Shown: positions 18,006 through 25,641 of the stretch, piece after piece
How positions within the stretch are numbered: the first letter of the stretch is position 1
Layout: every line of letters begins with the position of its first letter
Assembly: GCA_902491475.1 (NCBI GenBank)
Contig: CABUHY010000004.1
Span: 62,001 to 126,000, forward strand
Reading direction: 5' to 3'
Source: an uncultured Eubacteriales bacterium
Lineage (GTDB): Bacteria > Bacillota > Clostridia > Oscillospirales > Acutalibacteraceae
DNA length: 64,000 bases
Position numbers and translations under genes: made by a program
The notes under the pieces: generated by a model
The model's database searches: none
Told to the model about the DNA's origin: nothing
The model's input: only the letters and a program-made list of their open reading frames with translations

Positions 18006-18416
18006 ATGGTTATAATTTCCGTCGATTACGGCGATGCGAGAACGGGTATTGCGGCTTGCGACAAGTTTCAGATGCTCGCTTCTCCCGTAACCGTTATAAA
18101 GCAAAAGGACCCCGAGCTGCTCTCGGAGGAAATAAAGGAAATATGCGTTGAGAAAAAAGCGGAGAAAATCGTTCTCGGACTTCCGAAAAATATGGACGGC
18201 AGCGAGGGCTTCCGTGCGGAGGCGTGCAAGAGCTTTGCACAAACCCTTTCCGAAAAGACGGGACTGACCGTCGATTTTCAGGACGAACGGCTGACAACCG
18301 TTTCGGCGCACAACATACTCAATGCGACCGACACGAGAGGAAAGAAGCGCAAGGCGGTTGTTGACGCCGTGTCCGCCGTGCTTATTCTCGAGGATTATAT
18401 GAGAAAACAAAAGTAA
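18006..18416 (+). CDS. ruvX: RuvX/YqgF family putative Holliday junction resolvase
   Basis: 136 residues, normal size for the RuvX family, an RNase H-like nuclease fold involved in pre-16S rRNA 5' end processing or Holliday junction resolution. The N-terminal SVDYGDARTGIA has the first catalytic Asp; LGLPKNMDGSEG and DFQDERLTT follow, and the last acidic motif is KAVVDAVSA. TAGGAG lies before the ATG. It is co-transcribed with PBP1A and ends at a clear terminator (18438-18478). Confidence 0.93.
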   Translation: MVIISVDYGDARTGIAACDKFQMLASPVTVIKQKDPELLSEEIKEICVEKKAEKIVLGLPKNMDGSEGFRAEACKSFAQTLSEKTGLTVDFQDERLTTVSAHNILNATDTRGKKRKAVVDAVSAVLILEDYMRKQK

Positions 18417-18437
18417 CCCCACGATATGACAAATTAT

Positions 18438-18478
18438 TGAGCTTGAAGCCTATATAATTGGCTTCAGGCTCATTTTTT
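18438..18478 (+). terminator. Rho-independent terminator after ruvX
   Basis: A 13-bp stem TGAGCTTGAAGCC/GGCTTCAGGCTCA (one G-U pair) with a 9-base loop and six T (18473-18478). It separates PBP1A-ruvX from the sporulation pair spoIIGA-sigE. Confidence 0.88.
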
Positions 18479-18493
18479 GTGTGGTGATAAGTT

Positions 18494-19402
18494 TTGACTG
18501 TCTATGTTGACATATTGCTTGCGGTAAACATATTCGTAAACTACTTCCTGCTTCTTGCAAGCGCAAAAATACTGCACCGTGAAATAAAACGGGTAAGGCT
18601 GTTCTTTGCCTCTGCCCTCGGAAGCCTTTATTCGCTGATTATTTTCCTGCCCGAGCTTCCCGAGGCGGTTACCGTGTTTGTGAATTTTGCGGTGTCTGCT
18701 GTGCTGACTGCCATAGCCTTTTCGCCGAAAACCTTTAAGGTGTTTTTGCGTGAGGTTGCGGTGTTCTTCGGGGTGAATTTTGCCTTTGCGGGGATTATGC
18801 TCGGCATATGGCTTGCGTTTAAGCCGAGCGGAATGGTGTTTAACAACAGTGTGGTTTATTTCAATATCAACATAAAAATACTGACCGTTTCAACCGTTGC
18901 CTGCTATGTTATCATCACGCTTATTTCAAGGCTTATGAAACGCAGTGCGCCGTCCGACTCCGTTTACAGCGTAACTTTTTCAAATTCGGGCAGAAGCGTT
19001 ACCGTGAACGCCCTGCTTGACACGGGAAACACACTTAAAGACGGCTTTTCGGGGAAGCCCGTTATCATAGCGGACGAGAGCGTTTTCACTTCGCTTGTGG
19101 GCTTTGTGCCCGAGGATTGCTTTCGTGGCAACAATGCGGTCGATATGATGGGCGTTCAAAACAAAATAAGGCTCATAGCCTATAACACGGTCGGCGAAAA
19201 GGGCTTTTTGAAAGCCGTGTCGGTGGACAGCGTGAGCGTAAAGGTCGGCACTTCGGAGCACACCGTTAAAAATGTGCTTGTCGCACAGAGCAAAACAAGG
19301 TTTACAAACGGAGAATATTCGGCAATACTCAACAACGATTTTTTTGAAAGGATGAACAGTGATGATAAGAGAGTACATACTGTCGCTTTTGGCAAAAATT
19401 AA
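18494..19402 (+). CDS. spoIIGA: SpoIIGA, pro-sigma-E processing peptidase
   Basis: A membrane aspartic protease of 302 residues that activates sigma-E in the mother cell once SpoIIR signals from the forespore. The N-terminal half has five or so hydrophobic segments, beginning VYVDILLAVNIFVNYFLLL. The C-terminal cytoplasmic domain carries the aspartic protease motif LLDTGNTLKDGFSG. The start is TTG at 18494, preceded by GGTGATAA. The gene overlaps sigE by about 44 bases, the conserved arrangement for its substrate. No promoter was clear between the ruvX terminator and the start. Confidence 0.93.
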   Translation: MTVYVDILLAVNIFVNYFLLLASAKILHREIKRVRLFFASALGSLYSLIIFLPELPEAVTVFVNFAVSAVLTAIAFSPKTFKVFLREVAVFFGVNFAFAGIMLGIWLAFKPSGMVFNNSVVYFNINIKILTVSTVACYVIITLISRLMKRSAPSDSVYSVTFSNSGRSVTVNALLDTGNTLKDGFSGKPVIIADESVFTSLVGFVPEDCFRGNNAVDMMGVQNKIRLIAYNTVGEKGFLKAVSVDSVSVKVGTSEHTVKNVLVAQSKTRFTNGEYSAILNNDFFERMNSDDKRVHTVAFGKN

Positions 19403-20069
19403 GGGCATACTTTTTCAGACGGATATAGACTTCGTCGGCGGCTGTGAAAACCTGCCCGAACCGCTTACCAAGGAGCAGGAGGAGGATTGCCTTCGGCGTA
19501 TCGCAAACGGAGACGAAACCGCAAGGGAGCCTTTAATAGTCCACAATTTAAGGCTTGTCGTCTACATAGCCAAAAAGTTTGACAATTCGGGCGTGGGCAT
19601 AGACGACCTTGTTTCAATCGGCACAATAGGGCTTATCAAGGCCGTCAACACCTTTAAGCCCGAAAAAAACATAAAGCTTGCCACCTATGCCTCACGGTGT
19701 ATTGAAAATGAAATACTTATGTATCTTCGTAAGATAAGTCTCCATAAGACGGACATTTCGATAGACGAGCCGCTGAACATCGACTGGGACGGAAACGAAC
19801 TGCTTTTGTCCGATGTGCTCGGAAGCGAGCCTGACGAAATAAACCGTGAGCTTGAATGTGAGGACGAAAAAAAGGTGCTTTTGAAAACCGTGAACTCGCT
19901 CTCACAGCGGGAAAGGCTGATTATGAATATGCGCTTCGGGCTCGACGGGGAAAAGGAGCACACCCAAAAGGAGGTTGCGGACATTCTCGGGATTTCCCAA
20001 AGCTATATTTCGCGCCTTGAAAAACGGATAATCGTGCGGCTGAAAAAGGAGCTTGAAAAAGCTGTATAA
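19359..20069 (+). CDS. sigE: Sporulation sigma factor SigE (pro-sigma-E)
   Basis: The early mother-cell sigma factor, 236 residues. A hydrophobic/basic pro-sequence (about 25-30 residues, REYILSLLAKIKGILF) is removed by SpoIIGA. Region 2 is seen as NLRLVVYIAKKF, DDLVSIGTIGLIKAVNTF and YASRCIENEILMYLR; region 4 as TQKEVADILGISQSYISRLEKR. The first codon is GTG 19359 or ATG 19362, both after GAAAGGA. It lies inside the 3' end of spoIIGA. It differs from sigK at 5.5-6.2 kb in region 4 and the pro-sequence. Confidence 0.94.
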   Translation: MMIREYILSLLAKIKGILFQTDIDFVGGCENLPEPLTKEQEEDCLRRIANGDETAREPLIVHNLRLVVYIAKKFDNSGVGIDDLVSIGTIGLIKAVNTFKPEKNIKLATYASRCIENEILMYLRKISLHKTDISIDEPLNIDWDGNELLLSDVLGSEPDEINRELECEDEKKVLLKTVNSLSQRERLIMNMRFGLDGEKEHTQKEVADILGISQSYISRLEKRIIVRLKKELEKAV

Positions 20070-20128
20070 ATTTGTCTGCAAATTTAATGAAAAAATTTCT
20101 AAAAACACTGTTATTCGGGCAAAATGTA

Positions 20129-20137
20129 TGTTATAAT
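20129..20137 (+). promoter_or_regulatory. Possible extended -10 promoter for the MBOAT gene
   Basis: TGTTATAAT (20129-20137) matches an extended -10; no convincing -35 lies 17 bases upstream. It is 38 bases before the TTG start of the acyltransferase. Confidence 0.35.
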
Positions 20138-20174
20138 ATCCATAATTATAAAATAGTATTTCGGAGGCTGAAAA

Positions 20175-21581
20175 TTGGTCTTTTCAAGCTTGGTATTTTT
20201 ATACATTTTTCTGCCTCTGTGTCTTGTCTTTTACTTTTTAAGTAAGAATATAAAAGTCCGTAATGCCGTGCTTCTGGTGTTCTCGCTGGTGTTTTATGCC
20301 TACGGCGAGCCGAAGTACATACTTTTGATGATAGCAACCGTGCTTGTGGACTATATCGGCGGAATTCTTGTCGACAGATACAGGGGAAAGGCGCTCTCAA
20401 AGCTGTTTATGCTTTTGAGCGTCATAATTACGCTTTCAAGCCTTGCGCTTTTCAAATATTCCGACTTCTTTGCACACAGCCTTAATTCGGCTTTTTCGCT
20501 CAACATAAAGACGCTCGGACTTGCGCTTCCCATCGGTATTTCGTTCTATACCTTTCAGGCACTCACATATGTTGTCGATGTTTACAGAGACCGTGTAAAG
20601 GTTCAGGAGTCATTTTTCAAGCTTCTTTTGTATGTTTCGATGTTCCCGCAGCTGATAGCGGGTCCCATTGTCCGTTACAGCGATGTTGAAAAGCAGCTCT
20701 CGTGCAGGACCGTAACTTTAAGAGGTGCGGCTGACGGCGTTTTGCGCTTTTGCGTGGGTCTTGTCAAAAAGACGGTAATCGCAAACTACGCAGGCGAGCT
20801 CTGCACAAAGCTTATCGGTTCGGATATGCAGAATGTCAGCTTCCTCGGTGCGTCTGTCGGAATAATAGCGTTCACATTACAAATTTATTTCGACTTCTCG
20901 GCTTATTCGGATATGGCGATAGGTCTCGGCAAGATATTCGGCTTTGATTTCCCCGAAAACTTCCGTTATCCCTACTGTGCGGACTCCGTAAACGATTTCT
21001 GGAGACGCTGGCACATAACATTGAGCTCGTTTTTCAGGGATTATGTCTACATACCGCTCGGCGGCAACAGGAAGCATTGGGCGTTCAATATGCTTGTGGT
21101 TTGGGTGCTGACGGGCTTTTGGCACGGAGCGAGCTACAACTACATCCTTTGGGGCCTTTATTATTTCTTCTTCCTTATGCTTGAAAAGATTTATATCGGA
21201 AAGCGCCTTGCAAGGACAAGCCCCGTTATAAAGCATATATACACAATGCTCGTTGTGGTTATCGGTTGGGCGTTCTTCTACTTTGAGGACCTTGCGAACC
21301 TCAAGAATTTCTTCAGGGCGATTTTCTTCGAAAACGGATTTTCGACCCTTACGGAAAAGACGGTTGCGCTCAACTACATAGTTGTGATAATCGTCGGAAT
21401 AATCGCCTCTCTCCCGATAGCGAATATCATAAGGCGCTTTGCTTTCAATATTTCGGAGAATGAATCGGGTAAGATTTTTGTTAATGTCGCGATTATTCTT
21501 TTCGTGCTGTTTTCGCTGACGGTTTCGACCGCTTCTCTTATCGGCGACAGCTACAATCCTTTCCTTTATTTCAGATTTTAA
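20175..21581 (+). CDS. MBOAT family O-acyltransferase (AlgI/DltB type)
   Basis: A polytopic membrane acyltransferase of 468 residues that moves an acyl (often acetyl) group onto an extracellular polymer. MBOAT signatures are FWRRWHITLSSFFRDYVYIP and GFWHGASYNYILWG, whose His is the conserved active-site residue. PQLIAGPIVRY is typical of the AlgI subgroup. The start is TTG with GGAGG seven bases upstream. In Clostridia this gene is normally followed by an anchored DHHW/AlgX-like protein; here the next gene encodes only its N-terminal part. Confidence 0.93.
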   Translation: MVFSSLVFLYIFLPLCLVFYFLSKNIKVRNAVLLVFSLVFYAYGEPKYILLMIATVLVDYIGGILVDRYRGKALSKLFMLLSVIITLSSLALFKYSDFFAHSLNSAFSLNIKTLGLALPIGISFYTFQALTYVVDVYRDRVKVQESFFKLLLYVSMFPQLIAGPIVRYSDVEKQLSCRTVTLRGAADGVLRFCVGLVKKTVIANYAGELCTKLIGSDMQNVSFLGASVGIIAFTLQIYFDFSAYSDMAIGLGKIFGFDFPENFRYPYCADSVNDFWRRWHITLSSFFRDYVYIPLGGNRKHWAFNMLVVWVLTGFWHGASYNYILWGLYYFFFLMLEKIYIGKRLARTSPVIKHIYTMLVVVIGWAFFYFEDLANLKNFFRAIFFENGFSTLTEKTVALNYIVVIIVGIIASLPIANIIRRFAFNISENESGKIFVNVAIILFVLFSLTVSTASLIGDSYNPFLYFRF

Positions 21582-21593
21582 CGGAGAACATAA

Positions 21594-21971
21594 ATGACTC
21601 GGTACAGAAAAAAACTGATGAAAAAGAATGTTGTCCCGAACAAATCGGGTGCATTTTTCATAATTCTTGCGTTCGTCGGCGTGATAATAACGCTCTTCCT
21701 CGTAAGTGCGTTTGACACCGACCCCACAGTTTCTCAAAGGGAGAACAGAACGCTCAAGCAAAAGCCGAAGTTTACAATTTCCGCCGTGTTCGACGGTAAG
21801 TATTTTTCGGAATTTGAGGAATATTATCAGGACACATTTCCGCTCCGTGATAAATTTCTCGACTTAAACTCGAAAATCTCCGACGCTTTTTCCAAAACGG
21901 GCGGCACCGGCGGTATGGTAATTGTGGAAAAGCAGGAGAAAGATGATTTTGCAGGTCAAAATATTGATTAA
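21594..21971 (+). CDS. Truncated DHHW/AlgX-like membrane-anchored partner of the MBOAT protein
   Basis: 125 residues: a basic N-terminus, one transmembrane segment (about 19-41), then SQRENRTLKQKPKFT and FEEYYQDTFPLRDKF, which match the N-terminal anchor and neck of DHHW family proteins usually encoded after MBOAT genes. Those are about three times longer and carry the catalytic SGNH-like domain with DHHW. Here the frame stops after KDDFAGQNID and nothing resembling the rest follows. It may be a decayed gene, a short natural variant, or work with a catalytic subunit elsewhere. Confidence 0.65.
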   Translation: MTRYRKKLMKKNVVPNKSGAFFIILAFVGVIITLFLVSAFDTDPTVSQRENRTLKQKPKFTISAVFDGKYFSEFEEYYQDTFPLRDKFLDLNSKISDAFSKTGGTGGMVIVEKQEKDDFAGQNID

Positions 21972-21998
21972 CATATATTTTAACAAGGGGTGAGGTTT

Positions 21999-23429
21999 AT
22001 GAAGTACGATGTTGCAGTCATCGGCTCGGGCGTAGTCGGCGCTCTCATTTCGAGAGAACTGTCAAAGTACGACATTAAGGTCGCTTTGCTCGAAAGATGC
22101 AATGATGTGGCAATGGGTACGACAAAAGCTAACAGCGCTATTGTTCACGGCGGTTTTGACGCTATGCCGGGAACGATGAAAGCAAAACTCAATGTGAAAG
22201 GAACGGAATTGATGCCCGAGGTTTGTAAGGAACTTAATGTGCCTTACAGGAACAACGGCTCGCTTGTTCTTGCCTTTTCCGATGAGGAGATGGAGCATGT
22301 TAAGGAGCTCTATGACAGAGGTATCAAGAACGGCGTTCCCGACCTTGAAATTATCGACGGCGCAAAGGTAAGAGAGCTTGAGCCTTATGTTTCCGAAGAG
22401 GTTGTAGGCGCTCTTCTTTCAAATTCTGCGGGTATTGTCTGCCCGTATGAGCTGACTATTGCGGCTGCGGAGGTAGCGGTTACAAACGGAGTCGAATTTC
22501 TCAGAAACTGCGAAGTCAAGGCAATCAAAAAGGAAAACGGCGTTTACAATCTTGACACGACCCTCGGCAATATCGAGGCGGAGTACATAATCAACGCCGC
22601 AGGCAACCATTCCGATGAGGTTGCCGCTATGATAGGCGACGACAGCATAGAGCTTGTTGCGAGAAAGGGCGAATATTATCTTCTCGACAAATCGTTCGGC
22701 TATCTCGCAAACCATACGATATTCCAGTGCCCGAACAAGATGGGCAAGGGCGTTCTTGTTACGCCGACGGTTGACGGAAACCTGCTTATCGGTCCCTCCG
22801 CAACAGACGAGCCCGACAAGGACGATACCGACACAACTCCCGAGGGACTTGAATTTGTCGTTTCAAAGGCTCTCAAGAGCGTTAAGTCAATAAATCTCAG
22901 AGGTGCCATAACCTCGTTCGCAGGTGTTCGTGCCCATCCGGTAACGGACGACTTTATAATCGGCTATTCCGATAAGAGCGACAAGTTTATCAACTGTGCG
23001 GGCATTGAGTCTCCCGGACTTTCGGCGGCTCCCGCTATCGCAAAGTATGTTGAGGAGCTCTTGCTCGAAAAGCTTGACGCAAAGGAAAAAGCACAGTACA
23101 CAATGACAAGAAAGGCTCCCGTCCGCTTCAGACATATGTCGAAAGAAGAGAGAGAGGCTCTTATCAAGGAGAATCCCGCATACGGCAGAATTATTTGCCG
23201 CTGCGAAACGATAACCGAGGGCGAAATCCTCGACGCAATTCACGCTCCCGCAGGTGCGAGGGATGTTGACGGCGTCAAGAGGAGAACAAGAGCGGGCATG
23301 GGCAGATGCCAGGGCGGCTTCTGCGGCAGCAAGGTTGTCGAATTGCTTGCAAAAGAGCTCGGAGTGCCGATGAATGAAATTACAAAATTCGGCGGCAATT
23401 CCAAGATTATTTTCGAGAGAACGAAGTGA
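21999..23429 (+). CDS. GlpA-like FAD-dependent oxidoreductase with C-terminal BFD-like [2Fe-2S] domain
   Basis: 476 residues. The N-terminal FAD-binding turn VAVIGSGVVGALISREL is followed by the glycerol-3-phosphate dehydrogenase/L-2-hydroxyglutarate oxidase fold (TKANSAIVHGGFD, NAAGNHSDEVA). The C-terminus has a BFD-like [2Fe-2S] site: CRCETITEGEI and then GMGRCQGGFCG. With the next two genes it forms the clostridial triad of GlpA-like, GlpB-like and DUF1667 proteins, believed to oxidise glycerol-3-phosphate or a hydroxyacid. The ATG at 21999 follows AAGGGGTGAGG. Confidence 0.88.
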   Translation: MKYDVAVIGSGVVGALISRELSKYDIKVALLERCNDVAMGTTKANSAIVHGGFDAMPGTMKAKLNVKGTELMPEVCKELNVPYRNNGSLVLAFSDEEMEHVKELYDRGIKNGVPDLEIIDGAKVRELEPYVSEEVVGALLSNSAGIVCPYELTIAAAEVAVTNGVEFLRNCEVKAIKKENGVYNLDTTLGNIEAEYIINAAGNHSDEVAAMIGDDSIELVARKGEYYLLDKSFGYLANHTIFQCPNKMGKGVLVTPTVDGNLLIGPSATDEPDKDDTDTTPEGLEFVVSKALKSVKSINLRGAITSFAGVRAHPVTDDFIIGYSDKSDKFINCAGIESPGLSAAPAIAKYVEELLLEKLDAKEKAQYTMTRKAPVRFRHMSKEEREALIKENPAYGRIICRCETITEGEILDAIHAPAGARDVDGVKRRTRAGMGRCQGGFCGSKVVELLAKELGVPMNEITKFGGNSKIIFERTK

Positions 23430-23439
23430 GGTGTGTAAA

Positions 23440-24696
23440 GTGCTTAATTATGATTTGGCAGTAGTCGGCGGCGGCCCTGCAGGTATGGCGGCGGCGCTCA
23501 AGGCTCACGAAGAGGGTATTGAAAAAATTATCATTCTCGAGAGGGCGGACACACTCGGCGGTATTCTCGAACAGTGTATCCACACAGGCTTCGGTCTCCA
23601 TTATTTCGGAGAGGAGCTCTCGGGTCCCGAATATGCGGGAAGATTTATAAAGCAGGTATCGGAAACCGATATTGATGTCAAGGTGGACACAATGGTTCTC
23701 GATATATCGGACGACAATGTCGTCACAGCCTGCAATAAGGAGGACGGACTTCTCACAATCAAGGCAAAGGCTGTTGTGCTCGCAATGGGCTGCCGTGAGA
23801 GACCGAGAGGTGCGCTTTCAATCGCAGGAAGCCGTTCTTCAGGTATTATGACCGCAGGTACGGCGCAGAAATATGTAAACATAGACGGATATATGCCCGG
23901 TAAAACGGTGGTTATCCTCGGCTCGGGCGATATAGGTCTTATTATGGCAAGAAGAATGACCCTTGAGGGCGCAAAGGTCAAGGCTGTTTGCGAGCTTATG
24001 CCTTACTCGGGCGGTCTTACAAGAAATATCGTACAGTGCCTTGAGGACTTCGGTATTCCGCTTCGTCTTTCCTGCACGGTCGTTTCAACACACGGTAAGG
24101 ACAGACTTGAGGGCGTTACGGTTGCAAATGTTGACGAGCACTTGAAGCCCATACCCGGTACGGAAGAATATATCCCGTGCGACACTTTGATGCTTTCCGT
24201 CGGACTTATCCCCGAAAACGAGCTTTCGAAGAATGCGGGAATCGAGCTTGACCGCATTACCAACGGTCCGTCTGTTGACGAGTACAGGGAAACTCTCCAC
24301 AAGGGTGTATTTGCCTGCGGCAATGTTTTGCAGGTTCACGACCTTGTCGACTATGTTACCGAGGAAAGTCAGATAGCAGGCGAGGGCGCGGCTAAGTTCA
24401 TAAAGGGCGAGAAAAAGTCGGGTGATTACATCAAAACCGAGGGCACGAACGGCGTGCGCTATATCGTACCGCAGAGGATTAACAAAGAGACCGACAAGGA
24501 TGTTAAACTCTATTTCCGCGTCGGCAAGGTGTTTAAGAATGTTAAGCTTGTTGTCAAATGCGGCGATGAGATTATAATGTCGAAGAATAAAAAGAAAATG
24601 GCTCCCGGCGAGATGGAGAATGTTCTTATCAAGCTCGATACGGTAAAATCTCTTCCTGCCGACAGCACGATTACAGTAACAGTTGAGGAGGCGTAA
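23440..24696 (+). CDS. FAD/NAD(P)-binding oxidoreductase, second subunit of the GlpA-like operon
   Basis: 418 residues with two dinucleotide folds: FAD site LAVVGGGPAGMAAALKA at the start and NAD(P) site VVILGSGDIGLIMARRM near the middle, plus GCRERPRGA and the late VFACGNVLQVHDLVDYV of pyridine nucleotide-disulphide reductase-like enzymes. The last 60 residues form a small beta-rich tail. It starts at GTG 23440 after GAGGTG, 10 bases past the first subunit; the frame is open upstream but would overlap that gene. Likely passes electrons between the partner flavoprotein and NAD(H); the substrate is unproven. Confidence 0.87.
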   Translation: MLNYDLAVVGGGPAGMAAALKAHEEGIEKIIILERADTLGGILEQCIHTGFGLHYFGEELSGPEYAGRFIKQVSETDIDVKVDTMVLDISDDNVVTACNKEDGLLTIKAKAVVLAMGCRERPRGALSIAGSRSSGIMTAGTAQKYVNIDGYMPGKTVVILGSGDIGLIMARRMTLEGAKVKAVCELMPYSGGLTRNIVQCLEDFGIPLRLSCTVVSTHGKDRLEGVTVANVDEHLKPIPGTEEYIPCDTLMLSVGLIPENELSKNAGIELDRITNGPSVDEYRETLHKGVFACGNVLQVHDLVDYVTEESQIAGEGAAKFIKGEKKSGDYIKTEGTNGVRYIVPQRINKETDKDVKLYFRVGKVFKNVKLVVKCGDEIIMSKNKKKMAPGEMENVLIKLDTVKSLPADSTITVTVEEA

Positions 24697-24699
24697 ATT

Positions 24700-25059
24700 A
24701 TGACAAAGAGAGAAATGGTTTGCGTATCCTGCCCTATGGGCTGCGCTATAACGGTTGAACTTGACGACAACAACGAGGTTATCTCCGTAACGGGTAACAC
24801 CTGCCCGAGAGGCGACAGATATGCCCGTCAGGAATGTACACATCCCGAAAGAATGCTTACCTCCACCGTTAAGGTTGAGGGCGGCAGACTTCCCGTTGTC
24901 CCCGTAAAATCGGCTTCCCCCCTTCCGAAGGAAATGCTTTTTGACGCAATGAAAGAGGTTAATAAGGTAACACTTAAAGCTCCCGTTCATTTCGGCGATG
25001 TTGCGGTTAAAAACATTCTCGGTACGGGAATTGATATTGTTGCGACCAACGAGGTTTAA
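24700..25059 (+). CDS. DUF1667 domain-containing iron-sulphur-type protein
   Basis: 119 residues of the DUF1667 family. An N-terminal metal-binding-like motif CVSCPMGC and a later TCPRGDRYARQEC give conserved Cys that could hold a cluster. The gene starts 3 bases after the second flavoprotein and closes the redox operon before the terminator at 25081. The family nearly always travels with the two flavoproteins upstream, so it is likely their third subunit. Confidence 0.88.
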   Translation: MTKREMVCVSCPMGCAITVELDDNNEVISVTGNTCPRGDRYARQECTHPERMLTSTVKVEGGRLPVVPVKSASPLPKEMLFDAMKEVNKVTLKAPVHFGDVAVKNILGTGIDIVATNEV

Positions 25060-25080
25060 TTCAATATTACAATAATGTAT

Positions 25081-25117
25081 AAGACCGGCTGAATTTCAGT
25101 CGGTCTTATTTTTGTGT
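25081..25117 (+). terminator. Rho-independent terminator after the DUF1667 gene
   Basis: AAGACCGGCTGAA (25081-25093) pairs with TTCAGTCGGTCTT (25095-25107; one G-U pair), followed by ATTTTTGT. It closes the GlpA-like operon and isolates the phage-like cassette that begins with the next promoter. Confidence 0.85.
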
Positions 25118-25145
25118 TGACAAGTAACACTGTATCGTCTAAAAT
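25117..25145 (+). promoter_or_regulatory. sigma-A-type promoter of the phage-derived cassette
   Basis: A consensus -35 TTGACA (25117-25122), 17-base spacer and TAAAAT (25140-25145). The first gene starts about 100 bases downstream, leaving a leader of about 90 nt that contains a strong hairpin. Confidence 0.8.
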
Positions 25146-25175
25146 AAACAGTGCGAGTGAACAATAATCAAAAAT

Positions 25176-25214
25176 AACGACACCTGCGACCCCTCGGGGT
25201 TGTTAGGTGTTGTT
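25176..25214 (+). promoter_or_regulatory. Leader hairpin upstream of the HTH gene (possible attenuator)
   Basis: AACGACACCT (25176-25185) pairs with AGGTGTTGTT (25205-25214, one G-U), with an inner ACCCC/GGGGT stem around a 2-base loop. TTTTAGTTT follows, only partly a terminator tail. It lies between promoter and first gene, so it may attenuate transcription or hide a protein or RNA contact. Confidence 0.5.
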
Positions 25215-25243
25215 TTAGTTTACGGAACTTCGGGAGGTGGAAA

Positions 25244-25639
25244 ATGAATACACGGGATATTGTAGGAATTGACACGGACGAGTACAGATTTTTGTCCGAA
25301 AAATTTGAATTTATGTCCGAAGACGATACAAGGGAAATTCCGAGATACATTCTGACAACGAGAAAAAATACTCTCAAAAAAATCTTTTCGGCGGCAGTGG
25401 AGTCCGAGCTGACCGTTTTTCAAAGGGAGGTTGTGTGCGAGAGATATTTTGAAAATATGAAAATAAGCGATATTTCCGAAAAACACGGCGTTTCCCGTCA
25501 GCAGATATACAAGACGCTCAAGTCGGCGACCGATAAGCTCTATTCGGTGCTCAAATATGCATATCTGTGCGGCTTTTCTCTTGTTGACCTGCCGAAAAAT
25601 TTTGACGGAATATTAAAAAATATAAACGGGGAGAATTGA
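25244..25639 (+). CDS. Sigma-70 region-4-like helix-turn-helix protein
   Basis: 131 residues with a C-terminal HTH resembling sigma region 4 or YlxM: LTVFQREVVCERYFENMKIS followed by DISEKHGVSRQQIYKTLKSA. The N-terminal 50 residues are charged and unplaced. Phage late regulators (ArpU/RinA class) and small sigma-like proteins share this layout. GGAGGTG lies before the ATG. It is the first gene of the cassette with the collagen-like, XhlA-like, lysozyme and holin genes and could control it, but that is inference. Confidence 0.7.
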   Translation: MNTRDIVGIDTDEYRFLSEKFEFMSEDDTREIPRYILTTRKNTLKKIFSAAVESELTVFQREVVCERYFENMKISDISEKHGVSRQQIYKTLKSATDKLYSVLKYAYLCGFSLVDLPKNFDGILKNINGEN

Positions 25640-25641
25640 AT

